DNA from: Oscillospiraceae bacterium
GTDB lineage: Bacteria; Bacillota; Clostridia; Oscillospirales; Oscillospiraceae
Reading direction: 5' to 3'
Length of the DNA: 33,632 nucleotides
NCBI GenBank assembly: GCA_031270395.1
Contig: JAISXU010000018.1
Coordinates: forward strand, 1 to 33,632
This document shows, piece by piece, positions 6,883 to 14,189 of the stretch; the stretch's first letter is position 1, and every line of letters starts with the position of its first letter. A program made the position numbers and the translations under genes. Under the pieces are notes generated by a model, which was not told where the DNA came from, ran no database searches, and worked only from the letters and a program-made list of their open reading frames with translations.

Positions 6883-7659
6883 GTGACAAAACTAAAGACG
6901 AGGGTTTTTACCGCCGCAGTCGCGCTCATTATTTTACTCCTGCTCGCCACAGTATTTGCCAAGACGGTATACAGCCTCATGCTCCCGTAGGTCGATGCCA
7001 TAGCCTTGCAGAACGGGACGCTTAAAAATGCCGTCACATATCGGCTGACCTCGGCAGTCGGGCCGGAGTTTGACGCCACGGAAGCGCCCGACGGCGACGA
7101 CATGAGCGGCGCGGGAAATACGGCGACCGCCGCGCCAGACGGCGCAAGCGAGCGCGATTATCGGTACGCCGCCGTTATTAACATGACGTACGGCGAGCTT
7201 TACGCGTTTCGTAAAGCATCCGTCCGCCCCGCGTCCGTCCACACGTTCGACCTCACGGAACCGACTGTTATCACGCGGCTTTCTGTCGCGGATTACACGT
7301 ATGACACGACGACGGGGTTGTTCGTCACGGAGCTCACGGTGACGAGCGGGGTGCCGCTCGAACAGGGGCTTCCCATCACCGTCGTGTTTGACGACTCGCA
7401 GCAGTTGATGGGCGGCGATCTGCTCATCCCTATTGGAGGCGTCTACCGCGAGGGTAACGGCCAATACTACGTCTATTTGATTACCGACACAAAAACGCTG
7501 TGGGGCGTGGGCAAGACGGTGAGTCGCGTGGACGTGGAGTATTTTGGGAGCGACTACGCAAATGCGTCGGTCAGCTTTGAAGCGATCGGGAAAGCGGAGG
7601 TCGCGTGTAATCCGACAAAGCCGCTGTATGACGGCGCGTCGGTGCGGGTGGCGTCGTGA
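6883..7659 (+). pseudogene. Efflux periplasmic adaptor (HlyD/MFP-like), amber-interrupted
   Basis: The frame opens at GTG 6883 behind a GAGGAGAG ribosome binding site. It encodes a single N-terminal membrane anchor (residues about 8-25) and the short linker typical of RND/MacA-type adaptors. A TAG stop (6988-6990) then falls at codon 36, and the same frame continues open to 7659. The distal part ends in a recognisable adaptor C terminus (NPTKPLYDGASVRV). The whole would be about 258 residues, short for adaptors; the lipoyl/hairpin middle seems missing after the ALQNGTLKNAVT segment. TAG is an ordinary stop elsewhere in this window (fliP, flhA, fliA, flgK), so readthrough is not expected. A CAG-to-TAG change is the simplest cause. 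The next gene starts inside its stop codon. Confidence 0.6.
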
Positions 7660-9335
7660 GCGGCGGGAAGCGCAAGCTGCTCGGCTCCGCCGCTCCGCTC
7701 ATCCTCCTTCTGGCGTCGCAGGTTCTCGCTTCAGCCGCTCTCGCGCGTCTACAAACAGTACCGCCGAGCTGCGCGGAGGTTTACGCGGGGGACGGTCTTG
7801 GCGTAACGATGGGTCAGGTCGTCTCGGCGTCGGGGCGCGATCTTTCGATCTGCGCGATAAGCGCGGAGACTCCGGGATACGTCGGCGCGGACGGGCGCGT
7901 GACGACGGAGGCGTACATAGCGTACGCGACGCCGGCGGCTACGGGAGCTTTGCCGTATTCTCATTCGTTTGGCGGCTGGTTCATGTCGTGGGGCGGTGAG
8001 CGGACGGCGGTGATACCGTATTCAATGGCGCTTGCGCTGTACGGCACAGACCGCCCCGAGGGCGCGAGAATCACGGCGGGGTCGGAGGACTGCGCCGTGG
8101 TCGGCGTGTACCGCGATAATTTCGGGTTTCTGTCCGAAATCAGCGGGGATGGGACGCCGCGCGTATTTCTCTCAGGCGCTGCAACGGAGGAGAGCTTGCA
8201 GGCAGTCGTCATGTACGTCACAGGCGCCGATACGGACAGCGCGCAAATATTACACCAGCGCGCGGCGGGGGCGATGCGCGCAAATCCGCGCGGTGATGTG
8301 ACGGACTGGGGTAGACGCGCGGCGCTTGCGGAGAGCTTACGGTATCTGCTTTTGCTTATGTGCGGCAAGTCCACGACGCTGCGCATGATAGCCGGTCTGG
8401 AGGACATAACCTCGGGCGAGATAAGGATAGGGGAGCGAGTCGTAAACGGCGTGCCTCCTAAGGATAGGGACATAGCAATGGTGTTCCAGAGCTATGCGCT
8501 GTACCCGCACATGACGGCGTACAGGAATATGGCGTACGGGCTCCGGCTGCGCAGGACGCCTAAGGACGAGATAGACAGGCGCGTACGCGGCGCGGCGCGA
8601 ATACTGGAGATAGAGCACCTGCTCGACAGGCTGCCAAAGGCGCTCTCCGGCGGGGAGAGACAACGCGTAGCGCTGGGGAGGGCGATGGTGCGAGAGCCTG
8701 CGGTATTTCTGTTCGACGAGCCTCTGTCGAATATAGACGCGAAGCTGCGCGCGTCGATGCGCACGGAGATACGCAAGCTGCACGAGCGGCTTGGCGCGAC
8801 GTTCGTATTCGTCACGCACGACCAGACGGAGGCGATGACGATGGGCGACCGCATAGTCGTGATGAACGATGGTGTGATACAGCAGCAGGGGACGCCGGAG
8901 GAGGTATACAATCACCCGGGCAACGTGTTCACGGGGGGCTTCATCGGCTCGCCACAGATGAACTTTATTGACGGGATATTACATAAGCAACAGACGGGCG
9001 GCTACGCCGTATCGTTCGGAACGGAACACGTGAGCGTGTCGCCCGAAGCGCCGGTGTCCGCATTGGACGGATATGAGGGCAAACCGGTGAAGCTCGGCAT
9101 ACGTCCGGAGGATATACGCACGGCGGAGGACGGAGGCCCGCTGGCGGCGGTTCTCGACGCGCGCGAGCTCTTGGGGAGCGACGCATACCTGTACTTGAAC
9201 TATGGCGGCGCCCGCGTGACGGCGCGCGTCGCGCCGGACGTATGCGCTGACGCTCGCGCGGGCGACACTATTAAAATCGGCATAAACCCTTACCGCGCGC
9301 ATCTGTTTGACATCGACACCGAGCAGATAATTTAG
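7656..9335 (+). CDS. Chimera: FtsX/MacB-like permease N-part fused to UgpC/MsmK ABC ATPase
   Basis: The first 235 or so residues hold one N-terminal helix (about 10-30) followed by a large extracytoplasmic domain. This organisation suits an FtsX/MacB-type permease paired with the adaptor gene upstream, although the family match is only moderate. At codon 236 the sequence switches to a sugar-type ABC ATPase. Its Walker A begins in mid-motif (CGKSTT, with the usual GPSG and the preceding 30-odd residues gone). The rest is complete: Q-loop FQSYALYPH, signature LSGGERQR, Walker B VFLFDEP, switch His in VTHDQTEA, and the C-terminal TOBE/regulatory domain of UgpC/MsmK/MalK. The three C-terminal helices of the permease are missing. 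GTG 7656 overlaps the previous stop. The ATPase probably once energised the MalF/MalG-type permeases upstream. Confidence 0.72.
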   Translation: MSGGKRKLLGSAAPLILLLASQVLASAALARLQTVPPSCAEVYAGDGLGVTMGQVVSASGRDLSICAISAETPGYVGADGRVTTEAYIAYATPAATGALPYSHSFGGWFMSWGGERTAVIPYSMALALYGTDRPEGARITAGSEDCAVVGVYRDNFGFLSEISGDGTPRVFLSGAATEESLQAVVMYVTGADTDSAQILHQRAAGAMRANPRGDVTDWGRRAALAESLRYLLLLMCGKSTTLRMIAGLEDITSGEIRIGERVVNGVPPKDRDIAMVFQSYALYPHMTAYRNMAYGLRLRRTPKDEIDRRVRGAARILEIEHLLDRLPKALSGGERQRVALGRAMVREPAVFLFDEPLSNIDAKLRASMRTEIRKLHERLGATFVFVTHDQTEAMTMGDRIVVMNDGVIQQQGTPEEVYNHPGNVFTGGFIGSPQMNFIDGILHKQQTGGYAVSFGTEHVSVSPEAPVSALDGYEGKPVKLGIRPEDIRTAEDGGPLAAVLDARELLGSDAYLYLNYGGARVTARVAPDVCADARAGDTIKIGINPYRAHLFDIDTEQII

Positions 9336-9615
9336 GCATAGGCAGATAGTTGAGAATGTCACATTTTCTTTGAATGCTTGAATATTCACCTCTGCCGCCG
9401 ATATATCCGGCGTCAATATGGACGCTGTTCCATTTTGAGAACTTTTCGTCCCCGCCATGGCATATACTTATATGTTATCAGAAAATGTCAAAAAATAAAG
9501 AGGGCCGCCACGAAATTCCGCCGCCCACGTGATATTGACATTCAACGCGTAGCATGATATTCTTATTCAGAGATTTCAAAATACTTATATGTTATAATAG
9601 AATTTCGGAAAGAAT
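9336..9615. other. AT-rich intergenic region before the MATE gene
   Basis: These 280 bp hold no supported gene. The 15-mer ATACTTATATGTTAT occurs twice in direct orientation (9464-9478 and 9581-9595), and a small CGCCG/CGGCG palindrome lies at about 9397-9413. The second 15-mer merges into TATAAT (9593-9598), a probable -10 box for the MATE gene, though no good -35 is seen at 17 bp. On the minus strand TTGACA sits close to the first 15-mer, so the pair may mark two opposing promoters bound by one regulator. Confidence 0.45.
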
Positions 9616-11010
9616 GTGATCGCCACGGTAAAGACCGAAAGCACCGATAGGTTCGACCTCACGGAAGGCGACATAGTGAAGAAGCTGCTGCGCCTGTCCC
9701 TTCCGACGGTCGGCTCACAGCTCACACAAATGGCCTACAGCTTTGCCGACATGTTCTGGCTGGGCCGCCTCTCGAGCAGGGCGGTGGCGGTCAGCGGCGC
9801 GGTCGCAATCTTTATGTGGCTGTCGATGGCGCCCCAGGCGTTTGGCGGCAAGGGCGCAGAGATAGGCGTCTCGCAAAATCTCGGACGGCGTGATTACGGG
9901 GCCGCGCGCGACTTTATACGCGGCTCGCTGTTCGTCGCCGCGATACTCGGCGTGGCCGTCTGGATGGCTTACACGCTGTCCGCGCCCTATATGATAGGCT
10001 TTTTGCACATACGTGAGACACAGGTCGCGGAGTCCGCCGTCCGTTATCTGCGCATCTCCGCCATCGCAATGCCGTTCAATTATTTGCATTACTCCGCCGT
10101 GAGCGCGTTCAACGCGAGCGGAAATTCCGCCGTGCCGTTCTACTGCAATATGATATTCCTCGTCGTCAACGCGGCAATCGACCCCCTTTTCATAAATACA
10201 ATAGGCGGCGGAATGGGCGCGGAGGGCGCCGCGGCGGCGACGGTACTGTGCCAGATAGTCTCCTGCGTCACTATCCTCATTCTGCTGAAGCGGAGCGGCC
10301 ACGGGGAGATACGCGGCATGAGACTGACCGGCGTCCCGCGGCGGGAATATCTGCGGGCGATAGCGCGCTGGGGTTCCCCGGCCGCGCTGGAGGGCTTTTG
10401 CTTCACGTTTTTCATCATACTCGTCTCGCGCGTCGTGGCGTCGTTCGGCTCGGAGGCGCTCGCCGTGCAGCGTATCGGAAATCAGGCGGATCAGTTTTCG
10501 TATTTTATTGCCGCCGGTTACGGCGCGGCGCTCACGGCGTTCATCGGGCAGAACTACGGCGCGGGGCGCTTCGACAGGATAAGAAGGGCGTTTCGTCTGT
10601 CAACCGCCGTCATGGCGCTGTGGGGCGTCGGCGCGACGGCGTTCTGCTTTTTCGGCGGACGGCTTTTCTTCCGGCTGTTCGTGCCGGGCGAGACCGCGGT
10701 AATAGAGATGGGCGCGCGCTATCTGCGCGTATTCGCCGCGTGTCAGGTGGCGGCCTGCCTCGAGGGCGTGGGTTCAAGCGTGTTCCGGGGACAGGGCAGA
10801 ACGCTGTTCCCGTCAGTCGTCGGCGTCGCGACGCACGTGCTGCGCGTAGTATTCGCGTGGCGACTCTCCGCGATGTCTCTGGGCGCGGACGGCATCTGGA
10901 TTGCCCTCATGGGCAGCGCTTTCCTGCGCGGCGCGGGGATATATCTCGCCGGTCTGCGCGCGCTGCGCGGACAGCCGGAGCCCGAGCCCGAGCGCGGGGC
11001 GGGGTATTGA
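9616..11010 (+). CDS. MATE family multidrug/cation efflux protein
   Basis: An inner-membrane antiporter of 464 residues, the usual length for 12-helix MATE proteins of the DinF/NorM superfamily. It exports drugs or metabolites using a proton or sodium gradient. The N-terminal half (LLRLSLPTVGSQLTQMAYSF) and the second half (around residue 245, RWGSPAALEGFCFTFFIILV) show the internal duplication typical of the fold. The start is GTG 9616 with a weak GGAAAG upstream; an ATG two bases earlier is out of frame. It is probably monocistronic or followed by the M20 gene (54-bp gap). The substrate is not predictable. Confidence 0.9.
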   Translation: MIATVKTESTDRFDLTEGDIVKKLLRLSLPTVGSQLTQMAYSFADMFWLGRLSSRAVAVSGAVAIFMWLSMAPQAFGGKGAEIGVSQNLGRRDYGAARDFIRGSLFVAAILGVAVWMAYTLSAPYMIGFLHIRETQVAESAVRYLRISAIAMPFNYLHYSAVSAFNASGNSAVPFYCNMIFLVVNAAIDPLFINTIGGGMGAEGAAAATVLCQIVSCVTILILLKRSGHGEIRGMRLTGVPRREYLRAIARWGSPAALEGFCFTFFIILVSRVVASFGSEALAVQRIGNQADQFSYFIAAGYGAALTAFIGQNYGAGRFDRIRRAFRLSTAVMALWGVGATAFCFFGGRLFFRLFVPGETAVIEMGARYLRVFAACQVAACLEGVGSSVFRGQGRTLFPSVVGVATHVLRVVFAWRLSAMSLGADGIWIALMGSAFLRGAGIYLAGLRALRGQPEPEPERGAGY

Positions 11011-11064
11011 CGCCGCGCCGATTGCGGCATAGACTGTCATATAAAAAGAAAGGGGATGCGGTAA

Positions 11065-12318
11065 GTGGATATTAAGGCGCTCGCGGCGATGTACGCGCCG
11101 GATACGGTCGAAATAAGGCGCCATTTGCACCGCGATCCGGAGCTGTCAAATTTTGAGACGCGCACGCTCAAATTTATCGGGGACAAGCTCGCGGAGTACG
11201 GCATCGGATACACGGAGGTTGAGCGCGGAGGTATACTCGGATTCATCGGGGACGAGACGGCGGAAAGAGCGGTTTTGCTGCGGGCCGACATAGACGCGCT
11301 GCCGATCCGGGAAAACCCCTGTAACCTCAAACACGCGCGCGCTGTGATTTCACAAAACGACGGGGTGCAGCACGCCTGCGGCCACGACGCGCATACCGCA
11401 ATGCTGCTGACGGCCGCGAGGATACTAAAGGAGCGCGGGCCGGGCGCGGGCAGAATAATACTGCTCTTTGAGCGCGGAGAGGAGGGCACGGGCAATCTGC
11501 GGTATCTGCTGCGGCATATTATCGACAGAGGCATACGCGTGTCGGCCGCGCACGCCATTCACGTCAGGCCGGACCTCGAAGCCGGGCGGCTGCATATACC
11601 GCTCGGGCCGGTCATGGCGGGTACCGCGGGCTTTCAGGCGACGCTGCGCGGACGCGGCGGTCACGGCTCGCGCCCAGACAGGGCAAACAGTCCTGTAGAC
11701 TGCTTCGTCGCCGTGTATAATGCGCTCGCCTCGGTCAGGTTGAGGCGGGCGTCGCCATTCTCGCCGTTCACCTTTTCCGTGGGAGCGCTGTCGTGCGGGG
11801 AGAAGGGCAACATAATCCCGTCGGAGTTGACGTTTGGCGGATCGGCGCGGTTTTACGACTTTGAGGACGGAGAGGCGTTCGCGGCGGAGTTTAAGCGTAT
11901 TCTCGAGGGAGTGACGGCGGCCTACGGCTGCGGGTATGAGGCCGCGGACATACGGCTCGGGTTTCCTACGATAAATCACGGCGAGCTGGCGCTGTTTGCG
12001 CGGGAGACGGCGCGGACGCATCTCGGCGCGGACGTTCTCGCGGACTGCGAACCGCTCATGGGCAGCGAGAGTTTCGCGGCCGTCACGCGCCTGTGGCCGT
12101 CCGTGATGGCGCTCCTCGGCGTGCGCAACGACGGGCTCGGCGCGGGCGCGGAGCTGCACAGTGAATTTTTTGATATCGACGAGACGGCGCTTGCCGCCGG
12201 TGTCGCCGAAACGGTCGCGTTTGCGTCCGGCTTTCTGGACTCGGAGCTCCGGCTCGAGCCGCCGGAAGCGGCGGACACGGACGATGTCCTCAATAGGATC
12301 GGCGGCCCGGGGCTTTGA
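11065..12318 (+). CDS. M20 family amidohydrolase / metallopeptidase
   Basis: A cytoplasmic dimetal hydrolase of the AmhX/HipO-like M20D group, which removes acyl groups from amino acids or cleaves short amides. The 417-residue length is normal. Metal-site and catalytic segments are visible: RRHLHRDPELS near residue 15, ADIDALPI near 75, HACGHDAH near 109, the catalytic ERGEEGTG near 137, the dimerisation-domain RGRGGHGSRP near 195, and the C-terminal MGSESFA and LHSEFFDID ligands. The start is GTG 11065 behind AAAGGGG. It is a complete gene with no sign of decay. The exact substrate (N-acetyl-diaminopimelate, hippurate or other) cannot be assigned from sequence alone. Confidence 0.88.
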   Translation: MDIKALAAMYAPDTVEIRRHLHRDPELSNFETRTLKFIGDKLAEYGIGYTEVERGGILGFIGDETAERAVLLRADIDALPIRENPCNLKHARAVISQNDGVQHACGHDAHTAMLLTAARILKERGPGAGRIILLFERGEEGTGNLRYLLRHIIDRGIRVSAAHAIHVRPDLEAGRLHIPLGPVMAGTAGFQATLRGRGGHGSRPDRANSPVDCFVAVYNALASVRLRRASPFSPFTFSVGALSCGEKGNIIPSELTFGGSARFYDFEDGEAFAAEFKRILEGVTAAYGCGYEAADIRLGFPTINHGELALFARETARTHLGADVLADCEPLMGSESFAAVTRLWPSVMALLGVRNDGLGAGAELHSEFFDIDETALAAGVAETVAFASGFLDSELRLEPPEAADTDDVLNRIGGPGL

Positions 12319-12327
12319 ATAATTTTA

Positions 12328-12356
12328 TAGACATTTATTGACTACCGTGCTATACT
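12328..12356 (+). promoter_or_regulatory. Sigma-A promoter of the flagellar operon
   Basis: TAGACA (12328-12333), an exact 17-bp spacer and TATACT (12351-12356) form a good sigma-A promoter. Transcription would start near 12363, giving flgB an unusually long leader of about 210 nt that contains the 142-bp structured repeat. A weak GCGTG/CACGC hairpin followed by a T-run (12378-12398) lies early in the leader. Confidence 0.65.
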
Positions 12357-12436
12357 TGTCTCCGGCGACAGGAAAGCGCGTGTTCACGCATGTTTTTTGC
12401 CGCGCGTTAATAGACTGTTATTTGAAAGGCGGTGGT

Positions 12437-12578
12437 AAGGTTGAAACAAGTTCAACCTTTACGTTAAAATCGCGTTTTGCTCGCCCTACGGGCAACCGCA
12501 AAACAGGCGCATTATGACCATGCCTTTTCATGATCGTTTTGTGCCTGTAGTGAAACGAAAGGCATGGTCATAATTATG
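12437..12578 (+). repeat. 142-bp structured repeat, copy 1 (5' of flgB)
   Basis: It matches copy 2 (21309-21450) over 142 bp with 8 substitutions and no gaps. It holds two hairpins. The first is GTTTTGC...GCAAAAC (12474-12504) with an inner GCCC/GGGC stem and the CTCGCC/GGCAACC core. The second is a perfect 17-bp stem of ATTATGACCATGCCTTT (12511-12527) with its complement (12558-12574). The right arm carries an AAAGG and an in-frame ATG (12564), and the element ends at the flgB start ATG (12576). A ribosome-binding-like AAGGCGGTGG lies just before the repeat, far from the start codon. In copy 1 the leader also contains GGTTGAA/TTCAACC. Function unknown: an inserted element or an RNA control element. 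Confidence 0.85.
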
Positions 12579-13007
12579 TGGGACAGGCTGTTCAAATCGG
12601 TGGATTTGCTGCAAAAGGGACTCGCGGCGTCGTGGCAGCGCAATACGGTGATCCGCCACAACATAGCAAACTCCGAGACCCCGGACTTCAAGGCCTCGGA
12701 CGTGCAATTCGAGTCGCTTTTTTCCGACGCGCTGCAATCCGTGGAGGATACCGGCGGCTTCGTGGGAAAAAAGACGCACGCGCGGCACATAGACATAGGG
12801 AGCGGCGCGTACGCAATCAGACCGGAGGATGTGACGCCGCTCACAACGCTCAATGACGACACGTCTATGCGCATGGACGGCAACAATGTGGATATCGAGT
12901 CGGAGAACGTGAAGCTCGCGCAAAACAGCCTGATGTACAATACGATACTCGCCAAGCTCAACAGCGAGTTATCGCGGATAAAAATGGCGGTTACGGAGGG
13001 GAAGTGA
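12576..13007 (+). CDS. flgB: Flagellar basal-body rod protein FlgB
   Basis: Proximal rod subunit, exported by the flagellar type III machine. The 143-residue protein has the typical N-terminal rod motif (residues near 25-35, NTVIRHNIANSETP) and the C-terminal heptad stretch (around VDIESENVKLAQNSLMYNT). I place the start at ATG 12576 (MWDRLFKSVDLL), which aligns with the family N terminus. An in-frame ATG at 12564, inside the repeat, would add four residues (MVII). Neither has a well-spaced ribosome binding site; the nearest AAAGG is 13 nt from the second ATG. It is the first gene of the flagellar operon. Confidence 0.92.
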   Translation: MWDRLFKSVDLLQKGLAASWQRNTVIRHNIANSETPDFKASDVQFESLFSDALQSVEDTGGFVGKKTHARHIDIGSGAYAIRPEDVTPLTTLNDDTSMRMDGNNVDIESENVKLAQNSLMYNTILAKLNSELSRIKMAVTEGK

Positions 13008-13012
13008 CGTAA

Positions 13013-13447
13013 ATGGCGTTTCTCGATTCAATGAATATCAGCGCGTCGGCGCTGACGGCGACGCGTCTGCGGATGGACGTGATAGCCGAAAACATGGCCA
13101 ACAGCAGCACGACGCGCACGGCCGAGGGCGGCCCGTATCGCAGGAAATTCGTCGTATTTCAGGAGATACAGCCGGACAACACATTCGGGTCGTTTTTCAA
13201 CCGCGCCCAGCGCTCTTACGGCGGCGTGAGGGTCACCATGATAGGCGAGGATCAGTCGGAATTCAAGCTCGACTACAACCCGAACCACCCGGACGCGGAC
13301 GAGTTTGGATACGTCCAAATGCCGAACGTCGAGGTCGTGCAGGAGATGGTGGATATGATGGCGGCGTACAGGGCCTACGAGGCGAATATCACCGCCGTCA
13401 ACACATTTAAGGACATGGCCGTAAAGACGCTTGAGATAGGAAAATGA
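13013..13447 (+). CDS. flgC: Flagellar basal-body rod protein FlgC
   Basis: Proximal rod subunit of 144 residues, normal for the family. The N terminus (MNISASALTATRLRMDVIAENMAN) carries the Asn-rich rod signature, and the C-terminal helix (VEVVQEMVDMMAAYRAYEAN) is the conserved coiled region that packs in the rod. The ATG at 13013 follows flgB after 5 nt and is preceded by GGAGGGG, so translation is probably coupled. It works with FlgB, FliE, FlgF and FlgG, all encoded in this operon. Confidence 0.95.
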   Translation: MAFLDSMNISASALTATRLRMDVIAENMANSSTTRTAEGGPYRRKFVVFQEIQPDNTFGSFFNRAQRSYGGVRVTMIGEDQSEFKLDYNPNHPDADEFGYVQMPNVEVVQEMVDMMAAYRAYEANITAVNTFKDMAVKTLEIGK

Positions 13448-13461
13448 AAGGTTGAAATAAA

Positions 13462-13773
13462 ATGAGCATTACTCCGCTTACTCCCATTTCGTCGAGTATA
13501 GTGAACCTTTTCCCGGACGTTTCAGCGGACGTCAAGGGCGGTCTTGATACGTCCGGCAGCTTTGCCGACGTGCTGACCGCCTCGTTTGAGAACGCCGAAG
13601 CCGCGGATAAGGCGGACAAGTATACGGCGCTCGAATTGCTGTCCGGCCAGACGGACGATATGTCCGGCCTGCTTCTCGACGCGCAGAAGGCGGAAATATC
13701 GCTTAATCTGGCTATCCAGATACGAAATAAGGTTGTGGACGCGTATAACGACATCATAAAGATGCAAGTATGA
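13462..13773 (+). CDS. fliE: Flagellar hook-basal body complex protein FliE
   Basis: Links the MS ring to the rod. It has 103 residues, as expected, with the conserved C-terminal pattern ISLNLAIQIRNKVVDAYNDI followed by IIKMQV. The ribosome binding region reads AAGGTTGAAATAA (13448-13460), which resembles the first bases of the two 142-bp repeats. In most Firmicutes fliE is followed by fliF and fliG; here its stop codon overlaps the start of fliO by 4 bp (ATGA), which is unusual. Confidence 0.93.
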   Translation: MSITPLTPISSSIVNLFPDVSADVKGGLDTSGSFADVLTASFENAEAADKADKYTALELLSGQTDDMSGLLLDAQKAEISLNLAIQIRNKVVDAYNDIIKMQV

Positions 13774-14189
13774 ACGCGCTTGACACGGCTCTATTCATAG
13801 TCGGAATGGCGGCGATAATAGCCGCGGCGTATTTCGTTACATACTTTCTGGGCAGCCGCCCCTTTCGCGTTAAGTCGGCGCGTGATATAAAGATACTGGA
13901 CAGATTCTCCCTGTCAAAGGACAAGGCGTTCTATCTCGCGCGCGTTAAGGGCAAGGTATATTTCATCGTTGTGACGAACCAGTCCGCCGCGCTGCTCGAT
14001 ACGTTCGACGGTTCGGAATTTGAGAGCGGCGAGTCGCCGCGCATGTCGTTCAGGGACGCGATGGCCGCGTCCGCCGCGTCGGGCGCTGCGCCGGGCTGGC
14101 TTGCGGGCGTATTCTCCGGGCGCGCGGGACGCAAGGGCGGCCGCGGCGGCGGAGCGGAGGGAAAAACCGGCGAGGAGGATACACAGTAG
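13770..14189 (+). CDS. fliO: Flagellar biosynthesis protein FliO-like
   Basis: Small membrane protein that helps assemble the FliP-FliR export-gate core. The 139 residues comprise one N-terminal helix (about 6-28), then a short cytoplasmic beta-rich domain (IKILDRFSLSKDKAFYLARV, typical of FliO/FliZ). The tail is Ala/Gly/Arg-rich and low in complexity (about 90-139). FliO is poorly conserved, and the call rests on this domain plus the position just upstream of fliP. The ATG overlaps the fliE stop by 4 bp, and its own TAG overlaps the GTG of fliP. Confidence 0.8.
   Translation: MNALDTALFIVGMAAIIAAAYFVTYFLGSRPFRVKSARDIKILDRFSLSKDKAFYLARVKGKVYFIVVTNQSAALLDTFDGSEFESGESPRMSFRDAMAASAASGAAPGWLAGVFSGRAGRKGGRGGGAEGKTGEEDTQ

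Noticed and set aside
6988-6990. Programmed readthrough or selenocysteine/pyrrolysine use at the adaptor-gene TAG
   Set aside because: TAG ends fliP, flhA, fliA and flgK normally in this window, and no special downstream structure was seen. A point mutation is simpler.
9390-9410. Possible sigma-28 promoter (GCCGATAT)
   Set aside because: The -10 resembles the consensus, but no TAAA lies at the correct distance upstream and no flagellar gene follows.
8979-9458. Minus-strand frame starting at 9458 beside a TTGACA
   Set aside because: The first 40 or so codons lie in intergenic DNA, but the rest is antisense to the UgpC part. No family was recognised and the ribosome binding site is poor.
11012-11028. 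Terminator between the MATE and M20 genes
   Set aside because: GCCGC/GCGGC forms a 5-bp stem but no T-run follows; it may be incidental.
12376-12398. Attenuator-like terminator early in the flgB leader
   Set aside because: The stem is only 5 bp, and a competing pairing with downstream CGCGC exists. The evidence is too weak to list it as a terminator.
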